A stretch of DNA of 64,000 nucleotides, taken from NCBI GenBank assembly GCA_964464895.1, contig CAYXGY010000007.1, forward strand, positions 18,531 to 82,530, given 5' to 3'. Position 1 is the first letter of the stretch. Each line of letters begins with the position of its first letter. Shown one piece after another: positions 53,080 through 61,405 of the stretch. The DNA comes from Helicobacter_D sp964464895 (GTDB taxonomy: Bacteria > Campylobacterota > Campylobacteria > Campylobacterales > Helicobacteraceae). The translations under genes and the position numbers were made by a program. Under the pieces are notes generated by a model. It made no database searches, was not told the origin of the DNA, and worked only from the letters and a program-made list of their open reading frames with translations.

Positions 53080-54528
53080 TTAGAAGAGTTTGTCTATAAT
53101 TACCTTGCTTTGTGCAATCACATTTGTAATATTTGTTTTAATCCAAGCAGAATCCATCCATTCTGCATTCCATACTTCATAACCTTGCACAAGCACGCTA
53201 AAGTGTAAGTGGTCGCCTAATGCTAGTCCTGTATTGCCAGTGTTTGCAATGATGACACCTTTTTCTAGTGCATCTCCCACATTGACTTCTGTGCTTGTCA
53301 AATGCGCATAGAGCGTAGAAAGTCCAAGCCCGTGATAAATCACAAGGGCATTTCCGTCAATGCCTACAAATTCATTGAGGGTAACAATGCCCGCATTATT
53401 AAGAATCACGGGTGCTTGTTTCACGCTTGCAAGGTCTAATCCCATATGATTGGATTCACTGACATTTTCTCCTTGATAGGTAAAGGTGCGGTGGTCACCA
53501 AAACTCGCCATTACCGCGCCATTTTTCAGAGGAGCAAACGCTGCAATGGAGAAGTTTTCTATAAGGGATTCTGTATCTACAAGCGAGGAAGCTTTCAAGA
53601 TACGATTAAAGGTAGTTTCGCGCACTTCTTCATTGATATAGCGAAAAATTGCGAGTTTATCTTCAAAATCTTCTAAATTTCTTTCCCCAATTTCTTCTAC
53701 AAGACTAGAGATTTTGCCATCAATAAAAGTCTCTGTTAATGGAATCGTAGAGGTGCGATATTGTTTTTTTTGTTTGAAATAATTAATGGGGGCGATGCTA
53801 AGGTTGCCCGCATCATCTTCTGCAATGATTCTAGCATTAAAATCCTCGTGGAGCTTAGACCAAGCAAGGAGGGAAATATAAAACCCGTCTTTATAGAAAG
53901 GTTGTGGGGTGAAATCCAAATCCCCATTGGTGATTCGGACACTTTTTAAATTCTCATCTTCTGCTTTGAAAATGACGAGTGCGCTTCCTCCTTGCGTGAT
54001 TTTATAAGAGTTCGCAATCACTGCAATCTGCGGTTTTTTAGTGTCTATTTGAATCGGGAATCTTTCTGTGGTTGTGTTGCCCTTGAAGAAATTCCATTTG
54101 CTTGTATCTGTTACACTGACTTCAAGCAAGAGGGATTGTGCATTGTTCTTGATATTTTGGGGCTTTTGGATACCAATGCAAAATTTTTTGATAGGGGATT
54201 GGGTGGTGATATTTTGCGCTAAAGGAGCGGTATTCGCATTTTTTATCATACACATTGGATTTTGTTCTGTGAGATTCTGTATCTCAAGCGGAATCTTTTG
54301 TCCATTGTCTATCAAGGAAACTTTGTAGCTTTTAATTCCTGCATTGTCGCTGATTTCAATAGGAAATGTGCCTTTGAGATTCCAAGAAGTACTTTTGAGA
54401 TGAATCGTAGGAGATTCTTTTTCAAACCCATTGGAGCTTAACATAAACATTCCAAATAAAATGACGATAATAAATGCCACAAGCCCAAGAATCTTGATAA
54501 AACCGCCTTTAGCGTGAGGATTTTGCAT
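53080..54528 (-). CDS. M23 (LytM) family peptidase, membrane-anchored
   Basis: 482 residues: short cytoplasmic tail, one helix (ILGLVAFIIVILFGMFMLS), a long periplasmic region with Ig-like content, and a C-terminal LytM domain (about 360-460) with MGLDLASVKQAPV and GNTGLALGDHLHFSVLVQG carrying metal ligands (HMGLD, HLHF). Cuts peptidoglycan cross-links or side peptides. In H. pylori related M23 proteins set cell shape and curvature; which one this matches is not certain. It precedes minC-lpxC in the same operon. Confidence 0.9.
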   Translation of the reverse strand: MQNPHAKGGFIKILGLVAFIIVILFGMFMLSSNGFEKESPTIHLKSTSWNLKGTFPIEISDNAGIKSYKVSLIDNGQKIPLEIQNLTEQNPMCMIKNANTAPLAQNITTQSPIKKFCIGIQKPQNIKNNAQSLLLEVSVTDTSKWNFFKGNTTTERFPIQIDTKKPQIAVIANSYKITQGGSALVIFKAEDENLKSVRITNGDLDFTPQPFYKDGFYISLLAWSKLHEDFNARIIAEDDAGNLSIAPINYFKQKKQYRTSTIPLTETFIDGKISSLVEEIGERNLEDFEDKLAIFRYINEEVRETTFNRILKASSLVDTESLIENFSIAAFAPLKNGAVMASFGDHRTFTYQGENVSESNHMGLDLASVKQAPVILNNAGIVTLNEFVGIDGNALVIYHGLGLSTLYAHLTSTEVNVGDALEKGVIIANTGNTGLALGDHLHFSVLVQGYEVWNAEWMDSAWIKTNITNVIAQSKVIIDKLF

Positions 54529-54652
54529 TGAGTTATCCTTGAAAATTATAAATTATTTATAAAAATAACCTTTCATTTTAACCCAAAAGTGCTTATTTAT
54601 AAATAAAATTAAAGTCGTGTGGATTGATTTTAAGAGGGGAGTGAAAAGAAGT

Positions 54653-54678
54653 TTGCGATTCTATTCATAGAATCGCAA
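54653..54678. terminator. Perfect hairpin after the thioredoxin gene
   Basis: TTGCGATTCTAT / ATAGAATCGCAA, a 12-bp stem with a 2-nt loop, 9 bp after the thioredoxin stop on the minus strand. No strong T run. Confidence 0.5.
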
Positions 54679-54686
54679 GAAATTAT

Positions 54687-55007
54687 TTAAGCCTTGAGTG
54701 CGGATTGGATTGCCTCTTCAATGAGGGGTTTGGAGTTTGGCTCAACCAATCTTTCACCTACTTCAGCACCATTTTTATAAAAAATAAGTGTAGGGATTCT
54801 ACGCACATTTAGAGAATCTTTAAGCACCTCTTCTTCATCTGCCATAATGGCAAAAAATTTCATTTGTGTGCCATATTCTCGTAGCAGTATTTCAATAATG
54901 GGTTCAATTTTGCGACAATCTGGACACCAAGGTGCGCCGATTACGACAAGGCAAACTCCCTCTTTGATTGCGTTTTCAAAAGTAGCTTTTGTTAATTTTT
55001 CTAACAT
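54687..55007 (-). CDS. Thioredoxin (CPDC active site, Trx2 type)
   Basis: 106 residues with IGAPWCPDCRKIEPI, i.e. a CPDC instead of the standard CGPC site, and the cis-Pro block RRIPTLIFYKNG. This variant is known for the second thioredoxin of Helicobacter, which is poorly reduced by classical thioredoxin reductase. Cytoplasmic, no signal peptide. Probably involved in peroxide defence or specific reductase systems. Confidence 0.92.
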   Translation of the reverse strand: MLEKLTKATFENAIKEGVCLVVIGAPWCPDCRKIEPIIEILLREYGTQMKFFAIMADEEEVLKDSLNVRRIPTLIFYKNGAEVGERLVEPNSKPLIEEAIQSALKA

Positions 55008-55099
55008 TCATTAATCCTTGATATAATTTAAATTTACAAAAGAAATTTTGAAATAATTTTACTTAAAAACAACTCTCTTATAAAATAGAGATTCAAACC

Positions 55100-55813
55100 T
55101 TAAGCAATATTGGTAAATACTGCTTGCACATCGTCATCTTCTTCAATCCTATCAAGCAGTTTTTCAATCTCCACTAATTGTTCTTCGCTAAATTCAACAG
55201 GATTTGTTGCAATGCGTTCTAATGCGGCTTTTTTGACTTCTAGCTTCAGCTCTTCAAGCGTGTTTGCGAGCGTGCCAAAACTCGTATAGTCTCCATAAAT
55301 ATGGACGATTTCTTCTTCTATTTCCATAGAATCTAGCCCTGCATCAATGAGTGTGAGTTCTAGCTCCTCTAAATCTCCCGCAGTGGCTTTGTCAATCTCA
55401 AAATGTGCTTTGCGTGCAAACATAAATTCTAAGGAATTATTGGTCAGCATTTGTCCGCCCAATTTGTTGGCATAGCTTTTGAGATTCGCCACCGTGCGCG
55501 TGGTATTGTCTGTCGCACATTCTACGAAAAATAAAGCACCATGAGGAGCTTTGATTTCGTAATTTACCTCTGTAATTTGGATTCCGTCTTTTCCTAAGGC
55601 GCGTTTAATAGCAGCTTCAATATTGTCTTTTGGCATATTTTGTGCCTTAGCCGCCATTATGGCAGTGCGGAGTTTGGAATTCATATCGGGGTCGCCACTT
55701 CCGCCCTCTTTGACGGCAATGCTGATTGCTTTGCCTAATTTTGGAAAAAGTTTTGACATCTTATCCCATCGTTTTTCTTTGCTTGCTCTTCGATATTCAA
55801 ATGCTCGTCCCAT
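55100..55813 (-). CDS. YebC/PmpR family transcriptional regulatory protein
   Basis: 237 residues, MGRAFEYRRASKEKRWDKMS then FPKLGKAISIAVKEGGSGDPDMNSKLRTAIMAAKAQNMPKDNI-type start characteristic of YebC, and acidic C-terminal IEEDDDVQAVFTNIA. Members regulate transcription or help ribosomes over polyproline stretches. Conserved across bacteria; usually essential for neither. Confidence 0.95.
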   Translation of the reverse strand: MGRAFEYRRASKEKRWDKMSKLFPKLGKAISIAVKEGGSGDPDMNSKLRTAIMAAKAQNMPKDNIEAAIKRALGKDGIQITEVNYEIKAPHGALFFVECATDNTTRTVANLKSYANKLGGQMLTNNSLEFMFARKAHFEIDKATAGDLEELELTLIDAGLDSMEIEEEIVHIYGDYTSFGTLANTLEELKLEVKKAALERIATNPVEFSEEQLVEIEKLLDRIEEDDDVQAVFTNIA

Positions 55814-55903
55814 AAAAACCTCATTTTGTGTAATTTAACTTGAAGTAAATTGTAGTATTTTTAAGTTTAAATTTACAAGATATTTAAAAAATGATAAGAC
55901 TCC

Positions 55904-55932
55904 TTGACATTAAATGGGATTTTATATATAAT
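55904..55932 (+). promoter_or_regulatory. Consensus promoter of tRNA-Asn
   Basis: TTGACA, 17-bp spacer, TATAAT, ending 27 bp before the tRNA: a perfect consensus sigma-70 promoter. Confidence 0.85.
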
Positions 55933-55959
55933 TTTGCCTCTTTTTTAATAAGAGCTTAT

Positions 55960-56034
55960 TCCGGATTAGCTCAGCGGTAGAGTAGGCGGCTGTTAACCGC
56001 TTGGTCGTAGGTTCGAATCCTACATCCGGAGCCA
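55960..56034 (+). tRNA. tRNA-Asn (anticodon GTT)
   Basis: Acceptor TCCGGAT with ATCCGGA, anticodon GTT in CTGTTAA, discriminator G, and encoded CCA. A single-gene transcript. Confidence 0.96.
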
Positions 56035-56159
56035 CTTCTTAATATCTTCCTAAATTATTTCATTTTGAATTGAGCGACAATATTTAAAAGCAAGATTTTC
56101 GTCTCATTCACAAAAAACTTATTTAAATTTTATATGGTTTAAAAAACAAAAGGATTTTT

Positions 56160-56468
56160 ATGTTTTTTTCAGAAAAAGAAAAGAAAATAATGGAAAATTT
56201 ATTTTTGGCGATTCATACAAACATTCGTGAAAAATATCTTTTAACGTTTCAAAGTGGAGATGTAGTGGAAGCTGTTGTAGAGACTTGTTATGAAACGGAC
56301 AATGGGCTAGAAGGTCAGATAAATTTTGAAGAGTATCACGCTTGCGCAATGAGGATTTTAAGAATCTTAAATAATAGTAGTCGGACGCTTGAAATTGGAG
56401 GCTTGTTAGAGATTCATTATCGTAATTATCCCAAAGAAATAAGAGATTCTCGAGGGAAAATCATATGA
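56160..56468 (+). CDS. Conserved small hypothetical protein
   Basis: 102 residues with no membrane segment or signal peptide. AAAGGA precedes the ATG at 56160. Visible features: FQSGDVVEAVVETCYETDNG, an acidic patch, then LEIHYRNYPKEIRDSRGKII. I recognise this only as a family of unknown function. It stands between tRNA-Asn and pseI, with 167 bp after it. Confidence 0.65.
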   Translation: MFFSEKEKKIMENLFLAIHTNIREKYLLTFQSGDVVEAVVETCYETDNGLEGQINFEEYHACAMRILRILNNSSRTLEIGGLLEIHYRNYPKEIRDSRGKII

Positions 56469-56601
56469 TATGGCTTTATCGAAGACTATGACTTCCTCCT
56501 AGAATCTCATTCATTTTCTATTTGTTGCTACAAAAATGCTTGAACTAAAGATTCCGAATCTCTTGCCATTTTAATTGTTGTTGTCTTATGGTATTTTCTG
56601 A

Positions 56602-56607
56602 TATAAT
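56602..56607 (+). promoter_or_regulatory. -10 element (TATAAT) for pseI
   Basis: TATAAT in TTCTGATATAATTC, 29 bp before the pseI GTG. Confidence 0.6.
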
Positions 56608-56635
56608 TCTAGCAAAATCCATTTAAGGAATATGT

Positions 56636-57652
56636 GTGAAAAAAGATAGAATCTTTCTTGTCGCTGAACTCTCTGCGAATCACAATCAAAATAAAGATTT
56701 AGCATTGCGGACAATTAAGGCAGCAAAAGATTCTGGTGCAGATGCGATTAAATTGCAAACTTATACACCAGATTGTTTAACCATTGATTGTGATTTAAAA
56801 GATTTTCGCATAGAGGGCACTTTGTGGGAGGGGAAAAAATTTTATGATTTATACCAAGAGGCAATGACGCCGTGGGAATGGCATATGGAGCTGTTTGATT
56901 ATGCGCACAAACTTGGGCTCGTGTGCTTTTCTAGCCCTTTTAGTAAAAAAGGTGTAGATTTTTTAGAGGAGCTAGGGAATCCCATTTATAAAGTTGCATC
57001 TTTTGAAATTGTAGATTTGGAATTGATTGCTTATATTGCGCATTTAGGTAAGCCGATAATTTTGTCTAAAGGAATCGCAACGAAAGAGGAGATTCAAGAA
57101 GCCATAGAAGTATGCAGGCAAGCGGGAAATTCAGAGATTACACTTCTGCAATGCACGAGTTCTTATCCTGCACCACTCAAAAGTGGAAATTTGTGCTTGA
57201 TTCCTAAGCTCAAGCAGGATTTTGGGGTAGAGGTTGGATTATCAGACCATACATTGGGAATTACTGCGCCTATTGTCGCCGCTTCTCTTGGTGCTAGGGT
57301 GATTGAAAAACATTTTATCTTAGAGCGCAAACTCGGGGGTGTGGATAGTGCCTTTAGCCTTGAACCACAGGAGTTTGCACAAATGGTAAAAGCAGTGCGA
57401 GAAGTAGAAGAGTTGCTTGGGATTCCAACTTATGAATTAAGTGAAAAATCCAAAGAGGGCAGAGCTTTTATGCGTTCTTTATATGTCATCAAAGATATTA
57501 AAAAGGGCGAGAAGATTTCAAGGGATTCCATCCGTTCTATTCGTCCGGGATATGGAATCGCACCGAAGTATTTAAACGAAGTCTTGGGCAAGTGTGCAAG
57601 CAAAGATTTGTATCGTGGTAAGGCGTTGGAGTTTGGAGATTGGAAGGCATAA
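56636..57652 (+). CDS. pseI: Pseudaminic acid synthase
   Basis: 338 residues from a GTG start (an ATG 4 bp earlier is in another frame). NeuB-family enzyme that condenses PEP with 6-deoxy-AltdiNAc to form pseudaminic acid for flagellin glycosylation. Blocks: VAELSANHNQNKDLALRTI, AGADAIKLQTYT-type strand (SGADAIKLQTYTPD), LLQCTSSYPAP, GLSDHTLGI, IEKHFILERKLGGVDSAFSL, and the C-terminal antifreeze-like SAF domain (RSLYVIKDIKKGEKIS). Followed 92 bp later by a glycosyltransferase gene. Confidence 0.94.
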   Translation: MKKDRIFLVAELSANHNQNKDLALRTIKAAKDSGADAIKLQTYTPDCLTIDCDLKDFRIEGTLWEGKKFYDLYQEAMTPWEWHMELFDYAHKLGLVCFSSPFSKKGVDFLEELGNPIYKVASFEIVDLELIAYIAHLGKPIILSKGIATKEEIQEAIEVCRQAGNSEITLLQCTSSYPAPLKSGNLCLIPKLKQDFGVEVGLSDHTLGITAPIVAASLGARVIEKHFILERKLGGVDSAFSLEPQEFAQMVKAVREVEELLGIPTYELSEKSKEGRAFMRSLYVIKDIKKGEKISRDSIRSIRPGYGIAPKYLNEVLGKCASKDLYRGKALEFGDWKA

Positions 57653-57744
57653 TTTTATCTTAAATTGTCTATGGAGATTTAAAAGGTTTATGAATTTAAA
57701 CCAAAAAAGATTTAAGATTTTATTATTTTCAGTTAAGGAGTCGT

Positions 57745-58777
57745 ATGGGGAAAATAGAGGAATTTTCACAAGTGATTGGTTTTGATTTATCATTTATGGC
57801 ACTAGGAGATTGTACTATGAGTATAAAAGGCTTGTATGCACTCTCTTGTCTTTATCCTAAATCTCAAATTGTAGTTTTTACAACTCAAATAGGCGAAAAT
57901 TTATTAAAAAATTATAAGTTTTTAAATGAAGTTATTGTTGTGGAATCTTCTGGTAATAGAGAGGATAACCTTCTACGTGCATTACAGACAAGAAAAATAG
58001 ATATTTTAATTTTAATGTTTAATATGTCGTGGAGAGTAAAAGTTGCCAAACTGAGTGGGATTCCAAAGGTTTTTGCATTTATAAAGTTTCCTTTTATATT
58101 GCAAAAGCAATTCCAAAGCCCATTTTATTATAAACGTAAATTTGTACATTTAAGTGAGCAAATTTTAAAATTAATAAGAAGAATCAACGCGAAACATTAT
58201 GACAAGAATATCTCAAAAATAGATTTCTCTCAATGTAGATTACAAACTTCTGATTCCAATAAAGAAGTTGTAGAATCCTTTTTGAAATCTTGTGCTATGA
58301 GGGGGGGGGGAGTTCTCTAGGATTATTGGCATCAATCCTTTTGGGAATAATATGAGCAATTTTAATTTTTCTCTGAATGATTGGATTTCTCTTGCAGAAT
58401 CCTTAAGTAAAGAATTTCCACAAATTTTATTTATTCTCACAACTTATGAAACAAATCCCATAAAGCTAGAAATCAACGAATCCCAAAATCTTAAAGTCTT
58501 TTGTAACAATGCAGATATTTTAAATTTAGTAGAGATTACTTCACGATTAGATTTGTTTGTGAGTGTCAATACAGGGAATGTCCATATTGCAGATAATCTT
58601 AGGATTCCAACTCTTGTAATCAGCAGAGGAGATAGGTATCAAAAAATTTGGAGTGGCGGAAGTTATGGCGGAGAATTTGATGCAATTTATTTGCCCCAAG
58701 ATTGGAGGAATAATTATAAGGATTATCTGGAACGATTCTATCAACTAGTGAAATCAAAGATTTTAAATGATTTATAA
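57745..58777 (+). pseudogene. Heptosyltransferase-like (GT9-type) protein, phase-OFF at a G10 tract
   Basis: AAGGAG precedes the ATG at 57745. The first half contains FMALGDCTMSIKGLYALSCL, like the GDxxxxxPAL start of GT9 proteins, and runs into ten G (58301-58310) and a TAG. With nine G it continues into RIIGINPFGNN, SLAESLSKEFPQILFILTTY and VSVNTGNVHIADNLRIPTLV, the usual C-terminal donor site, to 58777 (about 343 residues). Likely transfers a sugar to LPS or a surface glycan, perhaps linked to pseI. Both halves look intact, so slippage is the best explanation. Confidence 0.83.
58301..58310. repeat. Poly-G contingency tract (G10), gene OFF
   Basis: Ten G in the GT9-type gene. Lengths of 9 or 12 would be in frame. 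Confidence 0.87.
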
Positions 58778-58887
58778 TTTTTGCAAATTAGAAAAGAAAA
58801 AATATGCGCCAAAACCCCGCTTTGGGCATTTTGAAATTTCCCCTAGCTTGTTTGGATTTTTGGCAGAATATATGACAAAGGATATTG

Positions 58888-59157
58888 ATGAATCCTAAAA
58901 TATGTCAAAGTTGCGGTATGCCCATAATTTCAGAGGAACAATTAGGAAAAAACCAAGACGGAAGCATAAATCGTGATTATTGCAAGTATTGTTATGAAAA
59001 TGGCGAATTTATAGACAAAGTGTCGATGCAGGAGTATATACAAATGTGCTCTTTATATGGCGCACAAGCGGGAATGACAAATGAGCAAATGAAACAGCAT
59101 TGCGCTCAATTATTCCCAACATTGAAAAGATGGCGAGGTATGATGAGAGATTCTTAA
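58888..59157 (+). CDS. Small zinc-ribbon protein
   Basis: 89 residues, starting at the ATG with AAGGA upstream. NPKICQSCGMPI and RDYCKYCYENGEF give a four-Cys zinc ribbon (CxxC...CxxC) near the N-terminus, typical of the putative zinc-ribbon domain family; the C-terminal QMCSLYGAQAGMTNEQMKQH helix completes it. Function unknown. Confidence 0.8.
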   Translation: MNPKICQSCGMPIISEEQLGKNQDGSINRDYCKYCYENGEFIDKVSMQEYIQMCSLYGAQAGMTNEQMKQHCAQLFPTLKRWRGMMRDS

Positions 59158-59163
59158 AGTTCT

Positions 59164-59185
59164 AAATCAAAAGTAGTTTTGATTT
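59164..59185. terminator. Bidirectional hairpin between converging genes
   Basis: AAATCAAAA / TTTTGATTT with a GTAG loop, 7 bp after the zinc-ribbon gene and before the end of the DMT gene. Confidence 0.5.
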
Positions 59186-59194
59186 CAAAATATT

Positions 59195-59659
59195 TTAGAA
59201 TCCCTCTTTAATCTCTTTGGCAAAAAAGACCAAAAGCCCACCGAATATAATGCTAAGCCCTAGAATCTTATACCAAGAAATAGGTTTGATATTTAAGTCA
59301 AAAGCACCAAAGTGGTCTAATAGCATTCCCATTATCAGTTGTCCAATCAGCATAAATAAAAATAGATGAACGAGTCCGATTTTTGGCACAAGCCAAACCA
59401 TACCAAAAAGGCAAAATGCACCTAAGATTCCACCTAAGAATTTCCACCAATTTTGTTTGGGCAGAGATTTTATGGTGTCAATAGAAAAATCACCACTTAG
59501 ACAAACAAGTAGCAAAATACAAAAAGTGCCAACAATGAAAGAAATCAAAGTCGCCACTAAGGGAGTGGTTTGCAAAGAGTGTCCCAAGGTAGCATTAATA
59601 GGTGCTTGCATAGCAATAGTAATGCCCATCATTAAGGCTATGCTATAATAAATTATCAT
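59195..59659 (-). CDS. DMT superfamily YdcZ-type membrane protein
   Basis: 154 residues with five hydrophobic segments. Starts IIYYSIALMMGITIAMQAPINATLGH, a signature of the DUF606/YdcZ family, and contains WWKFLGGILGAFCLFGMVWL and FLFMLIGQLIMGMLLDHFGA. A minus-strand TATAAT is at 59688-59693. Substrate unknown. Confidence 0.85.
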   Translation of the reverse strand: MIIYYSIALMMGITIAMQAPINATLGHSLQTTPLVATLISFIVGTFCILLLVCLSGDFSIDTIKSLPKQNWWKFLGGILGAFCLFGMVWLVPKIGLVHLFLFMLIGQLIMGMLLDHFGAFDLNIKPISWYKILGLSIIFGGLLVFFAKEIKEGF

Positions 59660-59992
59660 TCATTCTCCTTGATAGAATAATATTGACATTATAATCTCTA
59701 ACACTAGATATTTGTCAAGGGTTAGGATTGTTCTTTTTCTAATGTATCTAGTAGATCTTCTTGCACAATTTCATTCCAAGCAACATTATATTAATATATT
59801 AATAAATATAGAGAAGGCAACCTTGAAATGTTTTATCAACTTTATTATTTGCACAATACAAACCTTATTTAAATAATTAAAGTAGATCTTAAGCGAGAAT
59901 GGCTAAAATCTGCTTCCGCCTTAATAAATATAATATTCTATAACGATATTGGTTTAAACAAAAGGTAAAAGTTAGACTAACAAGGGGAATTT
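59660..59992. other. Gene-free A/T-rich spacer with divergent promoters
   Basis: 333 bp without a credible gene. It contains a minus-strand TATAAT (59688-59693) for the YdcZ-type gene, an A/T palindrome around 59788-59806 (ATATTAATATATTAATA), and a plus-strand TATAAT (59929-59934) for the symporter. Confidence 0.5.
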
Positions 59993-61390
59993 ATGGATAT
60001 ATTAACAGACCTGATTAATGTATCAAGCACATTTCTTTATACTTATTTTCTCGTTTTCGTGTTATTGTTTTGTGGTTTTTATTTCACCATTCGCACAAAT
60101 TTTATACAACTTCGCTTTTTGCCTTCTGCTCTTTCTGTCTTGCTAGAGAAAAGCCATAAAGAGCATATCTCTCCCTTTGGTGCATTGATGATTTCTACGG
60201 CTTCGCGTGTGGGCATTGGGAATATCGTTGGGGTTGCTGTGGCGATTAGCAGTGGTGGAGCGGGAGCATTATTTTGGATGTGGATAACAGCTATCTTAGG
60301 TGGAGCAAGTGCATTTATTGAAAGCACATTGGCGCAAGTGTATAAGCAAAAAGATGGAGAAAATGGCTATAAAGGAGGTCCTGCGTATTATATACAAAGT
60401 GCTTTAGGCTCTAGGGTGTTTGGGATTATTTTTGCGATTTCGTTGATTCTGTGTTTTACCTATGGATTTAATGGCTTGCAAGCTTATACTTTGACTTCTA
60501 GCTTTGAGGTTTTTGTTGGGAGTGAGGCTTATCACAATGGGCAAATAACCATTTATATAGGGATATTGTTGGCTCTTTTATGTGCCCCATTTTTCTTTGG
60601 AAGCAACAAAGCTTCCGCGCGGATTTCTTCTATCCTTGTGCCGATTATGGCTTTTGGTTATTTAATCATAGCTTTGGTGATTGTTTGTATGAATCTAGGG
60701 GCGATTCCTAGTATTTTTGCTGAAGTATTTACTAAAGCTTTTGATTTTGAAGCGGTTTTTGGTGGATTTGCTGGGAGTGCGATAGTGATAGGGATTAAAC
60801 GCGGATTATATTCTAACGAAGCAGGTATGGGTAGCGCGCCTAATGCAGCAGCCACAGCACATACAAGTCATCCCGCTAAACAAGGAATGGTGCAAACACT
60901 TTCTGTTTTTATTGATACGCTTATTATCTGTTCGGCAAGTGCTATTGTTGTATTATGCAGTGGTGAAAATCTCAATGGAGTTTCTGGAATGCCCCTTATG
61001 CAAAAGGTTATGCAAGGGCATTTGGGAGATATTGGTTTGTATTTTGTGAGCGTTGCCATTGTACTTTTTGCCTTTACTTCACTGATTGGAAATTATTTTT
61101 ATGCAGAAATAAATTTTAAATTTATCACAAATAATAAAATAGCTTTGCAGATATTTAGAACAAGTGCAGTTGTGATGGTTTTTATCGGGGCGCAACTTAG
61201 TCTTGGGCTAGCTTGGGATTTAGCCGATGTGATTATGGGGATTATGGCTTTAGTGAATATCACAGCAATTTTGTTATTGGGCAATATTTCTATTAAGGTG
61301 CTCAAAGATTATGAAAGACAAAGAAAAGAAGGCAAGAATCCCGTCTTTAAGGCAGAAGATGTGGGGATTAAAAATACGCAATGTTGGTAA
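59993..61390 (+). CDS. Sodium:alanine symporter family protein (AGCS)
   Basis: 465 residues with about ten membrane helices. AGCS signature blocks: GALMISTASRVGIGNIVGVA, GGAGALFWMWITAILGGASA, KGGPAYYIQSAL, and KRGLYSNEAGMGSAPNAAATA. Imports alanine or glycine with Na+. It starts 58 bp after a -10-like TATAAT. Followed 15 bp later by the helicase-nuclease gene on the same strand. Confidence 0.95.
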   Translation: MDILTDLINVSSTFLYTYFLVFVLLFCGFYFTIRTNFIQLRFLPSALSVLLEKSHKEHISPFGALMISTASRVGIGNIVGVAVAISSGGAGALFWMWITAILGGASAFIESTLAQVYKQKDGENGYKGGPAYYIQSALGSRVFGIIFAISLILCFTYGFNGLQAYTLTSSFEVFVGSEAYHNGQITIYIGILLALLCAPFFFGSNKASARISSILVPIMAFGYLIIALVIVCMNLGAIPSIFAEVFTKAFDFEAVFGGFAGSAIVIGIKRGLYSNEAGMGSAPNAAATAHTSHPAKQGMVQTLSVFIDTLIICSASAIVVLCSGENLNGVSGMPLMQKVMQGHLGDIGLYFVSVAIVLFAFTSLIGNYFYAEINFKFITNNKIALQIFRTSAVVMVFIGAQLSLGLAWDLADVIMGIMALVNITAILLLGNISIKVLKDYERQRKEGKNPVFKAEDVGIKNTQCW

Positions 61391-61405
61391 GGTGTAAAAA
61401 AGTTT

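Noticed and set aside
55904..55932. Horizontal transfer or integration site at tRNA-Asn
   Set aside because: No repeat of the tRNA 3' end and no integrase are visible; the neighbouring genes look chromosomal.
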